The notes: generated from the letters alone by a model not told the origin. DNA of 64,000 bases from RPQJ01 sp963754125 (GCA_963754125.1 CAVWEX010000007.1:310001-374000), one strand, 5' to 3'. Shown: positions 1 through 9,033, numbered from the stretch's first letter. Translations and numbers: made by a program.

Positions 1-1
1 G

Positions 2-418
2 CTCTCGGACAAGTCGCTCAAGTACAAGGACATCATCGGCAGGCACACGCTCAACGCCGACCTCGTGCGCTACGAGCTGCACCGCGTGTGGGTGGTCGAG
101 GGCACGCTCAAGCCGGGCCAGCGCCACGTGTACGGCCGGCGCACCTTCTACCTCGACGAGGACAGCTGGAGCGTCGTGTCCGAAGAGGCCTACGACAACC
201 GCGGCGGCCTGTGGCGGGTCGCGCTGCACGGCATGATCCAGTACTACGACGCCCTGGTGCCCTGGTACCGCTTCGGCGTCGTGCACGACCTCACGACCGG
301 CGGCTACATCGCCGGCGGCTTCGACAACGAGGTCAAGGAGCCGATGCGGTTCGGCGTGAAGGGCCGGCTCGGCGACTTCCAGCCCGACGCGCTGCGGCGG
401 CTGGGCGGGGCACTCTAG
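2..418 (+). CDS. DUF1329 family protein, C-terminal part only
   Basis: This is the 3' end of a gene whose start lies before the window. The frame is open from base 2 to the TAG at 416-418, giving 138 residues. The sequence resembles the conserved end of DUF1329 proteins: an L-[HY]-R-V-W-V-V-E block, then R-H-x-Y-x-R-R-T-F-Y-L-D-E-D-S-W and a P-M-R-F-G segment near the stop. DUF1329 proteins are exported, lipoprotein-localisation-like proteins that often sit beside RND transporters or degradation genes; their exact role is not settled. The next gene is convergent, so no operon partner is visible downstream. Confidence 0.8.
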   Translation, partial: LSDKSLKYKDIIGRHTLNADLVRYELHRVWVVEGTLKPGQRHVYGRRTFYLDEDSWSVVSEEAYDNRGGLWRVALHGMIQYYDALVPWYRFGVVHDLTTGGYIAGGFDNEVKEPMRFGVKGRLGDFQPDALRRLGGAL

Positions 419-425
419 GGGCGCT

Positions 426-704
426 CTAGTCGAGGCCGAGCGCGAACCCCGCCTCGAGGTCCTGCTTCGAGTACACCTTGAAGGCGATCAGGGTCTCGGA
501 GCTCGTGATGCCGCCGAGCTTGCGCATCCGGTCGCTGATCACGTGCGCGAGGTCCTCGTTCTCCCGCACCCGCACCAGCGCGACGAGGTCGTACTGGCCG
601 GCGACCGAGAACACCTCGCTCACGCCGTCGAGTTCGGCGAGCTTCTCGGCGAGGCCGGTGACCTGGTCGGTTTCAGCCTTGATCAGCACGACGGCCGTGA
701 CCAT
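426..704 (-). CDS. Stand-alone Lrp/AsnC ligand-binding (RAM) domain protein
   Basis: The product is 92 residues and consists of one alpha-beta RAM domain with no helix-turn-helix in front. It shows the family pattern of a V-L-I-K first strand, a G-V-x-E-V-x-x-V-x-G-Q-Y-D-L segment and a terminal strand before the last helix. I start it at the ATG at 704, since upstream codons in the frame do not look like protein. Such short proteins bind amino acids or other small ligands, or pair with full-length Lrp regulators; they cannot bind DNA alone. It is the last gene of a minus-strand run that includes maiA and ubiC. Confidence 0.8.
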   Translation of the reverse strand: MVTAVVLIKAETDQVTGLAEKLAELDGVSEVFSVAGQYDLVALVRVRENEDLAHVISDRMRKLGGITSSETLIAFKVYSKQDLEAGFALGLD

Positions 705-764
705 TCGGGGCACTCCTGAAGATCGGTTCGCGGGCGGGGCCGCCATGTTAACCCGGCCCGGCAG

Positions 765-1427
765 TCAGCCGGCGGCGGGCGCGGCGTCCGGCTGGGCCTC
801 GGGACGTGCGGCCGCGAACGCCGGCAGCGCCTCGAGGTAACGTGCCACCTCGGCGAGGCGCGGCCAGGGCGCGAGGTCGAGCCCGGCGCGGCGCGCGTTG
901 TACAGCTGTGGCACCAGGCAGGCGTCCGCGAGCGTGACGGACGCGCCGAAGCAGTGCCGGCCGTCGCCGGAGTGGCGTCCGACGAGCGTCTCGAGCGCGG
1001 CGAGGCCCTCCGCCATCCAGTGCCGGGCCCAGCGCGAGACCGCCGCCTCGTCCTGGCCGAGTCCGTCGCGCAGGTACTGCTGCACGCGCAGGTTGTTGAG
1101 CGGGTGGATGTCGCAGGCGATGGCGAGCGCCATGGCGCGCACCACCGCGCGCTCGTGCGGCCCGGCGGGCAGCAGCGGCGGCTCGGGAAAGCATTCCTCG
1201 AGGTACTCGCAGATCGCGAGCGACTGCGTGACGACGAAGCCGTCGTGCTCGAGCGCGGGCACCAGCCCCTGGGGATTCAGCGCGAGGTAGTCGGGTCGGC
1301 GCTGTTCGCCACCGTCGCGCAGCAGGTGCCGCGGGACCGACTCGTACGGCAGGCCCTTGCAGGCGAGCACGATGCGCACGCGGTAGGCCGCCGAGCTGCG
1401 CCAGTAGGTGTGGAGCCTGAGCGTCAT
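765..1427 (-). CDS. maiA: Maleylacetoacetate/maleylpyruvate isomerase (zeta-class GST)
   Basis: The product is 220 residues and is a glutathione S-transferase of the zeta class. The S-S-A-A-Y-R-V-R-I motif at the N-terminus matches the catalytic S-S-x-S-x-R-V-R-I signature. An N-P-Q-G-L-V-P-A-L stretch (glutathione site), Q-S-L-A-I-C-E-Y-L-E and a T-L-A-D-A-C-L-V-P-Q block in the helical domain follow. The enzyme cis-trans isomerises maleylacetoacetate (tyrosine degradation) or maleylpyruvate (gentisate degradation). The adjacent FAH-family hydrolase would use its product, so the two are one functional unit. The ATG at 1427 gives the normal family length; the open frame runs further upstream without family similarity. 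Confidence 0.9.
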   Translation of the reverse strand: MTLRLHTYWRSSAAYRVRIVLACKGLPYESVPRHLLRDGGEQRRPDYLALNPQGLVPALEHDGFVVTQSLAICEYLEECFPEPPLLPAGPHERAVVRAMALAIACDIHPLNNLRVQQYLRDGLGQDEAAVSRWARHWMAEGLAALETLVGRHSGDGRHCFGASVTLADACLVPQLYNARRAGLDLAPWPRLAEVARYLEALPAFAAARPEAQPDAAPAAG

Positions 1428-1455
1428 GGCGCCTCCCCTCCGCGCCCGCGGGCGC

Positions 1456-2143
1456 TCAGACGATGGTGGTGCGCAGGGTCTCGAGGCCGTCGATGCCGCC
1501 CACGAGGCTGTCGCCGCGTCGCACCGGGCCGACACCCTCGGGGGTGCCGGTGAAGATCAGGTCGCCGGGCCGCAGCTCGAAGTAGGTCGAAAGCTCCGCC
1601 ACGATCTCCGGCACGCTCCAGATCATCTCCGACAGGTTGGCGCGCTGGCGCGGCTCGCCGTTCACCTCGAGCCAGATCGAGCCGCGTTCCACGTGGCCCC
1701 ATCTCGGCGGTCGGCCGGATCGCGCTCACCGGCGCCGAGCAATCGAAGCCCTTCGCCACGTCCCAGGGCCGGCCCTGCTCGCGCGCCGAGAACTGCAGGT
1801 CACGGCGCGTGAGGTCGTTGCCGACGGCATAGCCGAACACGTGCGCGAGCGCGTTCGCGAGCGGGATGTCGCGACCGCCGACGCCGATCGCCACCACGAG
1901 CTCGATCTCGTGATGAAGGTTGGTGGTGCGCGGCGGGTAGGGCACGGGCGTGCCGTTCGCCACGAGGGCGTCGGCCGGCTTGGAGAAGAAGAACGGCGGT
2001 TCGCGCTCGGGGTCCATGCCCATCTCGCGGGCGTGTGCGGCGTAGTTGCGCCCGACGCAGTAGACCCGGTGCACCGGAAATCGCGCGTCGGTCCCCACGA
2101 CCTCGACCGAGGGCGGTGCGGCCGGCGGAATCACGAACGTCAT
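1456..2143 (-). CDS. Fumarylacetoacetate/fumarylpyruvate hydrolase family protein (frameshifted in this sequence)
   Basis: Read through one inferred extra base at about 1696, this is a 228-residue FAH-fold hydrolase. The N-terminal part carries Y-C-V-G-R-N-Y-A-A-H-A-R-E-M and the metal-binding H-H-E-I-E-L-V and G-N-D-L-T-R-R-D-L-Q segments. The second frame supplies W-L-E-V-N-G, L-R-P-G-D-L-I-F-T-G-T-P-E-G-V-G and the C-terminus. The size and opening sequence resemble fumarylpyruvate hydrolases rather than the 420-residue fumarylacetoacetases. With the isomerase next door, this suggests the last two steps of gentisate or homogentisate breakdown. The break is more likely a sequence error than real decay, because both halves are well conserved. 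Confidence 0.8.
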
Positions 2144-2165
2144 GGCGGACCTCCTCGGTTGGCGT

Positions 2166-2747
2166 TCAATCGCAGCGGCCGAGCGCGGGCAGGAACACCT
2201 CCTGCACCAGGATCGGCGGGCCACCGAGGCGGTACACGGCGCGGCGCGCCCAGAGCGGGCCGCTGGCCGGAACCTCGGGGCAGGCCGCACGCGCGAGCGG
2301 ATGGCCAGCCGCGAGCTCGATGTACTCGAGCGGCTCGCGACGCACGTCCTCGACCGCCGAGAGCGACTCGCCGAGGCCGCGCTCGCCGAGCTCGCGCAGC
2401 CACGGGTGGCGCCGCACCGTGGACTGCGGCAGCACCGACTGCGCGAACACCCAGCGGCGGGCGCCGCAGGTGAACTCGATCTCGCGGAGCACGCAGGTCG
2501 TGTCGTCCACGCCGAGGCGTTGGGCGACCTCGGGGTCCATGGGCGCGGGCTCGAGTCGCAGCAGCCGCAGCCGCGTGGTGGCGCCGCATTCGGCACGCAC
2601 CCGGTTGGTCAGCAGCCCCGGTTCGGCCAGCCAGGGCACCAGCAACGGCGGGACGCGTGCCTCGCACTCGGCGAGCGTGAGCCAGGCATCGCCCGCGGCG
2701 GGTGCGGCGGCCCAGGGCGTCGCGACGTCGAGCAGGGGCTGGATCAT
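2166..2747 (-). CDS. ubiC: Chorismate--pyruvate lyase
   Basis: The product is 193 residues, similar in layout to UbiC, which cleaves chorismate to 4-hydroxybenzoate and pyruvate as the first step of ubiquinone synthesis. Supporting features are the L-T-N-R-V-R-A-E-C-G segment, the R-R-W-V-F-A-Q-S-V-L-P block with its conserved aromatic and arginine, L-G-E-R-G-L-G-E-S-L, and a C-terminal V-Q-E-V-F-L-P containing the expected late glutamate. It lies between the acyl-CoA dehydrogenase and the FAH gene with gaps of about 10-25 bases, so it is probably co-transcribed with them. I start it at the ATG at 2747, just after the upstream stop. Confidence 0.78.
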   Translation of the reverse strand: MIQPLLDVATPWAAAPAAGDAWLTLAECEARVPPLLVPWLAEPGLLTNRVRAECGATTRLRLLRLEPAPMDPEVAQRLGVDDTTCVLREIEFTCGARRWVFAQSVLPQSTVRRHPWLRELGERGLGESLSAVEDVRREPLEYIELAAGHPLARAACPEVPASGPLWARRAVYRLGGPPILVQEVFLPALGRCD

Positions 2748-2755
2748 GGCGCGGG

Positions 2756-4537
2756 TCAGAAATGGTCGGCGGTGAGCGCCATGGTCGAGCCACTGCCGGC
2801 ACGGACCGCTGCGGCGTGGGCCGAGCACCGCGGCAGCACGTGCTCCGCGTAGAACTGCGCCATCACGACCTGAGTCTGGAGGAACGCCCGGTCGCCGCCG
2901 GCGGCGATCTGCTCCAGTGCCACGAGCGCGCCGCGCGCGAGCTGCCAGCCGCCGATGACCGTGCCGATGAGCATCATGTAGTCGAAGGCCGCCGCACTCA
3001 CGAGCTCGGGATCGCGACGCTCGCCCGTGAGCAGCAGGGTCGAGCTCTGCACCAGCTCGTCGAGGCCGCGTGCGAGCGCGTGCCGCACGCTGGCGAGGTC
3101 CTCGCCGGCGTTGGCGAGCGGCGCGTCCACGGCGCGCATGTCGCTGATGAACGCCGACACCGTCGCGCCGCCGTCACGCAGCAGCTTGCGCCCGACGAGG
3201 TCGATGGCCTGGATGCCGTTCGTGCCTTCGTAGATCGAGGCGATGCGAGCATCGCGGTAGAACTGCGCCACGCCGGTCTCCTCGACGTAGCCCATGCCGC
3301 CATGCACCTGGATGCCGAGCTCGGTCGCCTCCTGCGCCACCTCGGTGCACCAGGCCTTGGCGATCGGCGTCATCAGGTCGGCGCGCGCCTGCCAGTGGGC
3401 GACGGCTTCGGCGTCGGTGCCGTGCGCGGTGCGGTCGAGGCAGGACGCCGTGTAGTAGCAGATGGCGCGCGAGGCTTGCGTGAGGCTGCGCATCAGCAGC
3501 AGCATGCGGCGCACGTCGGGGTGGCGGATGATCGCCACGCGACCCTTCTCGCCCGGGGCGCGGCCCTGCACGCGTTCGCGGGCGAACGCCACGGACTTCT
3601 GGTACGAGCGGTCGGCGAGGCCCACGCCCTGCGCGCCGACGCCGAGGCGCATGTAGTTCATCATCGTGAACATGGCGCCGAGGCCCTCGTTCGGCTTGCC
3701 GACGAGGTAGCCCTCCGCGCCACCCTCGTCGCCGAAGGCCAGCACGCAGGTCGGGCTCGCGTGGATGCCCATCTTGTGCTCGACCGACACCGGGCGGACG
3801 TCGTTGCGCTCGCCCGGCGTGCCGTCGGCGTTCAGCTTGTACTTGGGCACGACGAACAGCGAGATGCCCTTGGTGCCGGCTGGCGCGCCGGGCAGCCGCG
3901 CGAGCACCAGGTGGATGATGTTCTCTGCCATGGGGTGGTCGCCCCAGGTGATGTAGATCTTCTGTCCCTTGACCAGGTACCGGTCGCCCTTCGGCTCGGC
4001 GGTCGTGGTAAGCGAGGAGAGGTCCGAGCCCGCCTGCGACTCGGTCAGGCACATGGTGCCCGCCCACTGGCCCGAGACGAGCTTCGCGAGGTAGGTCTGC
4101 TTCAATTCGTCTGTGGCGTGGCGGTCCATGGCCAGGATTGCGCCCTGCGAGAGCTCGGGGCACAGCGCAAAGGCGACGTTCGCCGCGGCCCACATCTCGT
4201 CGCAGGCGAGCGCCACGGTCTTCGGCAGGCCCTGGCCGCCGAAATCGGGATTCGAGGCGATGCCGGGCCAGCCCGCCTCGCAGAACTGGGCATAGGCGTC
4301 GCTGAACTCCTGGGGCACGACCACGGCGTCGTTCGCGACCTTGACGCCCTGGCGGTCACCCAGCCAGTTGATCGGGGCCAGCACGCCGCCGGCGAATTTT
4401 GCCGCCTCCTCGAGCACCGCCTGGATCGTGTCGCCGTCCACCGACGAGAAGTCGGGCAGCGCCGTCACCGCCGGAAGGTCGGCAAGGTGCTCGATCGTAA
4501 AACGCATCTGCGGGACGGGGGCGTGGTAGTCGGTCAT
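2756..4537 (-). CDS. Acyl-CoA dehydrogenase, DmdC/FadE-like with C-terminal extension
   Basis: The product is 593 residues and is a flavin acyl-CoA dehydrogenase of the long subfamily that also contains 3-methylmercaptopropionyl-CoA dehydrogenase. Visible landmarks are C-L-T-E-S-Q-A-G-S-D-L (FAD/substrate loop), a Q-V-H-G-G-M-G-Y-V-E-E-T-G block, and Y-E-G-T-N-G-I-Q-A-I-D-L, in which the glutamate is the expected catalytic base. About 130 further residues form the C-terminal domain typical of this group. The enzyme oxidises acyl-CoA at alpha-beta; its substrate cannot be read from sequence. It heads the minus-strand run ending at the Lrp-like gene and diverges from the thioesterase gene. Confidence 0.88.
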   Translation of the reverse strand: MTDYHAPVPQMRFTIEHLADLPAVTALPDFSSVDGDTIQAVLEEAAKFAGGVLAPINWLGDRQGVKVANDAVVVPQEFSDAYAQFCEAGWPGIASNPDFGGQGLPKTVALACDEMWAAANVAFALCPELSQGAILAMDRHATDELKQTYLAKLVSGQWAGTMCLTESQAGSDLSSLTTTAEPKGDRYLVKGQKIYITWGDHPMAENIIHLVLARLPGAPAGTKGISLFVVPKYKLNADGTPGERNDVRPVSVEHKMGIHASPTCVLAFGDEGGAEGYLVGKPNEGLGAMFTMMNYMRLGVGAQGVGLADRSYQKSVAFARERVQGRAPGEKGRVAIIRHPDVRRMLLLMRSLTQASRAICYYTASCLDRTAHGTDAEAVAHWQARADLMTPIAKAWCTEVAQEATELGIQVHGGMGYVEETGVAQFYRDARIASIYEGTNGIQAIDLVGRKLLRDGGATVSAFISDMRAVDAPLANAGEDLASVRHALARGLDELVQSSTLLLTGERRDPELVSAAAFDYMMLIGTVIGGWQLARGALVALEQIAAGGDRAFLQTQVVMAQFYAEHVLPRCSAHAAAVRAGSGSTMALTADHF

Positions 4538-4650
4538 GGGAACTCCGCGATCCTGGTTTCCGGCCTTTTGCTCTGCAGCAATTCTGCCTCTTCGGGCGTC
4601 CCCGCGCCATGAGCGTCCGCAGTCTCGGCAGGCCCGCCGGCGCCCGCAGG

Positions 4651-4656
4651 TACAAT
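4651..4656 (+). promoter_or_regulatory. Probable -10 element for the thioesterase-lptM-polA unit
   Basis: A TACAAT hexamer lies 37 bases before the thioesterase ATG in a GC-rich divergent gap. No good -35 hexamer is visible at 16-18 bases. The same hexamer occurs at 10708 and 52416 at similar distances from starts, which supports a housekeeping -10 role. Confidence 0.35.
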
Positions 4657-4693
4657 CGCCTCCCCGACCCTCGAGCACCCCCGAGCATCACTG

Positions 4694-5149
4694 ATGAGCA
4701 TCTGGTTTCAACCCTTCACCGTGGAGGAACTCGACCGACAGTCGCGCGGCTGCATGGTCGAGCTCGTCGACATCCGGTTCACCGAAATCGGCCCGGACTA
4801 CGTGCGGGCCACGATGCCCGTGGACGCGCGGACCTGGCAGCCGTACGGGCTGCTGCACGGCGGCGCGTCGGTCGTGCTCGCCGAGACGCTCGGCAGCGTC
4901 GGCGCGAACTGCTGCGTTGACCCCAGCCGCTACTACTGCGTCGGCCAGGAGATCAACGCGAACCACCTGCGTGCCGTGCGCAGCGGCCGCGTCACGGGCA
5001 CCGCCCGGCCGATCCACATCGGCGGCCGCTCGCAGGTCTGGGAGATCCGCGTCGAGGACGACCGCCAGCGACTCAGCGCGATCTCAAGAATGACCCTCGC
5101 CGTGGTCGAGGGGCAGGCGCCGGTCCTCGGCGGGGACGGCCGACCATGA
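4694..5149 (+). CDS. Hotdog-fold acyl-CoA thioesterase (MenI/EntH-like)
   Basis: The product is 151 residues with a single hotdog domain of the PaaI/YdiI/EntH group. The signature L-L-H-G-G-A-S-V-V-L-A-E-T-L contains the conserved His-Gly-Gly and the catalytic glutamate about nine residues later. The V-G-Q-E-I-N-A-N-H-L-R strand lines the CoA site. These enzymes hydrolyse aromatic or small acyl-CoA thioesters. The physiological substrate is unknown here; a link with the divergent acyl-CoA dehydrogenase is possible but only inferred from position. The stop overlaps the ATG of the next gene (ATGA). Confidence 0.82.
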   Translation: MSIWFQPFTVEELDRQSRGCMVELVDIRFTEIGPDYVRATMPVDARTWQPYGLLHGGASVVLAETLGSVGANCCVDPSRYYCVGQEINANHLRAVRSGRVTGTARPIHIGGRSQVWEIRVEDDRQRLSAISRMTLAVVEGQAPVLGGDGRP

Positions 5150-5394
5150 ACGGTCGCGCGCTGGCCCCGTTGCTCGTGCTCGCAGTCGCGCTGGCCGGCT
5201 GCGGACTCAAGGGACCGCTGTACCTGCCCGAGAAATCCCGCGAAGTGATCATTCGGCCCGCGCCGGGCGCCCCGGCCGAGGCGGTCACGCCGACCGAGGC
5301 GCCGCCGGCCGCCGAGTCGACAGGCGAGGCGGACGCCGCGCCCGAGGCGCCGGTCGACCGCGACGCCCCGCCGCCCGGAAGCGCGCATGGCTGA
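5146..5394 (+). CDS. lptM: LPS translocon maturation chaperone LptM-like lipopeptide
   Basis: This small protein of 82 residues has a lipoprotein signal ending L-A-G-C, followed immediately by G-L-K-G-P-L-Y-L-P. That is the LptM (YifL) signature: cysteine lipidation, then the short conserved G-x-K-G-P-L-Y-x-P segment. LptM assists oxidative maturation of the LptD/LptE lipopolysaccharide translocon at the outer membrane. The rest is a low-complexity Pro/Ala/Glu tail, longer than in Escherichia coli. The gene overlaps the thioesterase stop by four bases and the polA start by eight, so all three are probably one transcript. Confidence 0.82.
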   Translation: MNGRALAPLLVLAVALAGCGLKGPLYLPEKSREVIIRPAPGAPAEAVTPTEAPPAAESTGEADAAPEAPVDRDAPPPGSAHG

Positions 5395-8197
5395 CGCCCT
5401 GGCGCTGGTGCTGGTGGACGGCTCGTCGTACCTGTACCGGGCCTTCCACGCGCTGCCGCCGCTCACCAATTCGAAGGGCGAGCCGACCGGCGCGGTGCTC
5501 GGCGTGCTCAACATGCTCGCCAAGCTCCTGAAGGAGCACGACCCGCCGCGCATCGGCGTGGTGTTCGACGCCCCGGGCAAGACCTTCCGCGACGAGCTGT
5601 TCGCCGAGTACAAGGCGCACCGCCCGCCGATGCCCGACGAGCTGCGCGCCCAGGTCGAGCCGCTGATCGCGGCGGTCGAGGCGCTCGGCCTGCCCCTGCT
5701 GCGCGTACCGGGCGTCGAGGCCGACGACGTGATCGGCACGCTGGCGCGCCGCGCGGCCGAGCGGGGCCTGCGGGTCGTGATCTCCACGGGCGACAAGGAC
5801 ATGGCCCAGCTGGTGGACGGGCACGTCACGCTCGTGAACACCATGACGGACTCGTCGCTCGACCGGGACGGCGTGAAGCGCAAGTTCGACGTGTACCCCG
5901 AGCAGATCGTGGACTACCTCGCGCTGGTGGGCGACAGCTCGGACAACATCCCCGGCGTGCCGAAGGTGGGCCCCAAGACGGCCGCGAAGTGGCTCAACGA
6001 GTACGGCACGCTCGACAACCTGCTGGCCCACCAGGAGGAGATCGAGGGCAAGGTCGGCGAGAGCCTGCGCGCGCACACGACCGAGCTCGCGCTCTCGCGG
6101 CGCCTCGCGACCATCGACTGTGCGCTCGAGCTGCCGCAGCAGCCGGACGACCTCGCCCGCCGGGCGCCCGACGTCGAGCAGCTGCGCGAGCTCTACACGC
6201 GCCTCGAGCTGCGGTCGCTGCTGAAGCAGCTGCCGGGCGCGACGCCGGAAGCTGCGCCTGCAACCGGTCTTCGATCCCGCGCTCCCACGGCGGCGGAGGA
6301 CGCGTCTGCGGCCACTGCCGCGGGAGAGGGCCGCAGTGACGGGGCCCTCCCCTCGACCGTGCCCGCGGCCGAGGGCTGGGGTGAGGCGCCCCGCAACTAC
6401 GAGACCGTCCTCACCGAGGCGCAGCTCGAATCCTGGCTCGATCGCCTGCGCGACGCCGAGCTCTTCGCGTTCGATACCGAGACGACGTCGCTCGACTACA
6501 TGCAGGCCGAGATCGTCGGGGTGTCGTTCTGTGTCGAGCCGGGCTACGCCGCCTACGTGCCGCTCGCGCATCGCTATGCCGGGGCACCCGAGCAGCTCGA
6601 CCGGACCGCAGTGCTCGCGCGCCTCAAGCCGCTGCTCGAGGACGCCGGACGCGGCAAGCTCGGCCACCACCTCAAGTACGACGCCCACGTGCTGCGCAAC
6701 CACGGCATCGAGATGCGCGGCATGCGCTACGACTCGATGCTGGAATCCTACGTGCTGAACAGCACCGCGACGCGCCACGACCTCGACTCCGTGGCCCGGC
6801 TGTACCTCGGCGTCGAGACCATCCACTACGAGGACGTCGCCGGCAAGGGCGCCAAGCAGATCCCGTTCGACCAGGTGCCGGTGGAGCGCGCAGCCGAGTA
6901 CTCGGCCGAGGATTCCGACGTCTCGCTGAGGCTGCATCGGACACTGTGGGCGCAGATCGAGCGCCTGCCGCGGGTCCGCACGCTCTACGAGGAGATCGAG
7001 CAGCCGCTGGTGCCGGTGCTGCTCGACATGGAGCACCTCGGCGTGCTGATCGACACCGCGATGCTGCGCAAGCAGGGCCATGAGATCTCGAAGAGCCTGC
7101 TCGCGCTCGAGCAGACGGTGCACACGATCGCGGGCGCGACGTTCAACCTCGACTCGCCGAAGCAGCTGCAGGAAGTGCTGTTCGGCAAGCTCGGGCTGCC
7201 GGTGAAGCGCAAGACCGCCACCGGGCAGCCCTCGACCGCCGAGGACGTGCTCGAGGAACTGGCGGGCGAATTCGAACTCCCGAGGCTGATCCTCGAGTAC
7301 CGCGGCCTCGCCAAGCTCAAGTCCACCTACACGGACAAGCTGCCCGGCCAGGTGGATCCGCGCACCGGGCGCGTGCACACCTCCTACCACCAGGCCGTCG
7401 CGGCGACCGGGCGGCTGTCGTCCACCGATCCGAACCTGCAGAACATCCCGGTGCGCACGCCGGAAGGTCGGCGTATCCGGCAGGCGTTCGTGGCGCCGCC
7501 CGGCCACGTGCTGATGGCGGCGGATTACTCCCAGATCGAGCTGCGCATCATGGCGCACCTGTCCGGAGATGAGAGCCTTCTGCGGGCATTCGCCGAGGAT
7601 CGCGACATTCACCAGGCGACCGCGGCCGAGGTGTTCGGCCTCGCGCCGGCGGAGGTCACGCCCGACCAGCGGCGGGCGGCGAAGGCGATCAACTTCGGGC
7701 TGATCTACGGCATGTCGGCGTTCGGCCTCGCCCGCCAGCTCGGCATCGACCGCGGGGCGGCGCAGCAGTACGTGGACCTGTACTTCGACCGCTACCCGGG
7801 CGTGAAGCGCTACATGGACGACACCCGCGCCATGGCGCGGGAGCAGGGGTACGTCGAGACAGTGTTCGGTCGGCGCCTCTACCTGCCGGACATCCGCGCG
7901 CGCAACCAGGCGCTCCGCCAGTACGCCGAGCGCAGCGCGATCAACGCGCCCATGCAGGGCACGGCCGCCGACATCATCAAGCGCGCCATGATCGAGGTGC
8001 ACGCCTGGCTCAGGGGCGTACAGGCCGAGGCGCGACTGGTCATGCAGGTCCACGACGAGCTGGTACTCGAGGTGCGCGAGGACGTCGTCGAGGCAGTCGA
8101 GCGAGGGCTGCGGGCGCGGATGACCGCGGCCGCTGATTTGCGGGTGCCGCTCAGGGTGGACGTCGGACGGGGCCTCCATTGGGACGCCGCACATTAG
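5387..8197 (+). CDS. polA: DNA polymerase I
   Basis: The product is 936 residues, the normal length for a three-domain PolA. Residues 1 to about 290 form the 5'-3' flap exonuclease, with V-D-G-S-S-Y-L-Y-R-A-F-H and S-T-G-D-K-D-M-A-Q-L. A low-conservation linker follows at about 290-340. The 3'-5' proofreading domain keeps its acidic residues in F-D-T-E-T-T-S-L-D and Y-S-A-E-D-S-D. The polymerase domain shows motif A (A-D-Y-S-Q-I-E-L-R), motif B (R-R-A-A-K-A-I-N-F-G-L-I-Y-G) and motif C (V-H-D-E-L-V). All catalytic residues I can check are intact. It acts in Okazaki fragment processing and repair. Confidence 0.97.
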   Translation: MADALALVLVDGSSYLYRAFHALPPLTNSKGEPTGAVLGVLNMLAKLLKEHDPPRIGVVFDAPGKTFRDELFAEYKAHRPPMPDELRAQVEPLIAAVEALGLPLLRVPGVEADDVIGTLARRAAERGLRVVISTGDKDMAQLVDGHVTLVNTMTDSSLDRDGVKRKFDVYPEQIVDYLALVGDSSDNIPGVPKVGPKTAAKWLNEYGTLDNLLAHQEEIEGKVGESLRAHTTELALSRRLATIDCALELPQQPDDLARRAPDVEQLRELYTRLELRSLLKQLPGATPEAAPATGLRSRAPTAAEDASAATAAGEGRSDGALPSTVPAAEGWGEAPRNYETVLTEAQLESWLDRLRDAELFAFDTETTSLDYMQAEIVGVSFCVEPGYAAYVPLAHRYAGAPEQLDRTAVLARLKPLLEDAGRGKLGHHLKYDAHVLRNHGIEMRGMRYDSMLESYVLNSTATRHDLDSVARLYLGVETIHYEDVAGKGAKQIPFDQVPVERAAEYSAEDSDVSLRLHRTLWAQIERLPRVRTLYEEIEQPLVPVLLDMEHLGVLIDTAMLRKQGHEISKSLLALEQTVHTIAGATFNLDSPKQLQEVLFGKLGLPVKRKTATGQPSTAEDVLEELAGEFELPRLILEYRGLAKLKSTYTDKLPGQVDPRTGRVHTSYHQAVAATGRLSSTDPNLQNIPVRTPEGRRIRQAFVAPPGHVLMAADYSQIELRIMAHLSGDESLLRAFAEDRDIHQATAAEVFGLAPAEVTPDQRRAAKAINFGLIYGMSAFGLARQLGIDRGAAQQYVDLYFDRYPGVKRYMDDTRAMAREQGYVETVFGRRLYLPDIRARNQALRQYAERSAINAPMQGTAADIIKRAMIEVHAWLRGVQAEARLVMQVHDELVLEVREDVVEAVERGLRARMTAAADLRVPLRVDVGRGLHWDAAH

Positions 8198-8423
8198 CGA
8201 GAGATCGTTGCTTTTTGACAACAGCACTGGCTGATCATGCTCATATCCCGCGCCAAATAAGCATATTCCGCGGCAAACTACTCTCGCTGCATCGCACCAA
8301 ACAAAGATCCAATGGAGTATCATTAGTGCCACGACGGTAGTGCAGCCGGCTCGTGCGCGGCATTTACGCGCAAAGGGGCTGCCCGCCGTTCAAAGCAGTT
8401 CAGAGTGCAAAATTGGAGACATC
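8198..8423 (+). other. AT-rich intergenic region upstream of the first outer-membrane protein gene
   Basis: This 226-base gap is markedly more AT-rich than its surroundings. It holds a perfect TTGACA at 8215-8220 without a convincing -10 at the usual spacing, and a pair of direct repeats (see 8242-8277). It is probably the promoter and 5' leader of the outer-membrane protein gene at 8424. I see no coding sequence in it. Confidence 0.5.
8242..8277 (+). repeat. Two 16-bp direct repeats, possible operator
   Basis: Two copies of CATATnCCGCGnCAAA (8242-8257 and 8262-8277) match at 14 of 16 positions and start 20 bases apart, about two helical turns. This is the arrangement expected for tandem binding of a regulator on one DNA face, just upstream of the outer-membrane protein gene. 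The regulator is not identified. Confidence 0.5.
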
Positions 8424-9006
8424 ATGAAACTCATCATCGCGACCGCAGCCACCGCCCTACTCGCCGCCTCGCCGGCCTTCGCAGCCGAGGACACCGGCTT
8501 CTACGTCGGTGCCGGCCTCGGCAATTTCTCGGCCGATTCGCAGTCCATCGCCAACGGACGTGATTTCGACGGCAGCGACTTCGGATTCAAGGTTTTCGGC
8601 GGTTACAAGTTCATGCCGTACCTCGCCGTGGAAGGCGAGTACATCGACGGCGGCGAGCCGGATGACAACTACGATTCCGGGACCGACCAGCTCAGGATCG
8701 CGATCGGCATGAGCGGTTTCGTCGGCTCGGCGGTTGGCATCCTGCCGATCGGCGAGAACTTCGACGTGTTCGCCAAGCTGGGCTTCATCTACTGGGATGC
8801 CGACGGCAGCATCAAGCTCCGGGACGAAGGCGATCTGGTCACGAAGACCTCGATCGGCGAAGACGGCACCGATTTCGCATGGGCCGTCGGCGGGACTTGG
8901 AACTTTATGGATAACCTTGGGCGTCCGCGCCGAGTACCAGGGCTTCGAGATTTCCGAGTTCAACTCGGTCGACTTCGCTTCTGCGAGCATCATCTGGCGC
9001 TTCTGA
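8424..9006 (+). CDS. Outer-membrane beta-barrel protein (OmpA-like/PF13505 type; frameshifted here)
   Basis: With one extra base removed at about 8916 the product is 193 residues. It has a signal peptide ending A-F-A-A-E, then alternating beta strands rich in Gly, Phe and Tyr, ending in S-I-I-W-R-F. The terminal phenylalanine is typical of barrels recognised by BamA. It is about the size of the eight-stranded barrels. It shares layout and several strands with the next gene (F-A-K-L-G in the middle, D-G-T-D before the last hairpin), so the two look like a tandem duplication. I choose the ATG at 8424 because the signal peptide begins there. The role is unknown beyond envelope localisation. Confidence 0.8.
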
Positions 9007-9033
9007 TCGACCGCCAGGCCTGTAGCTGGAACG

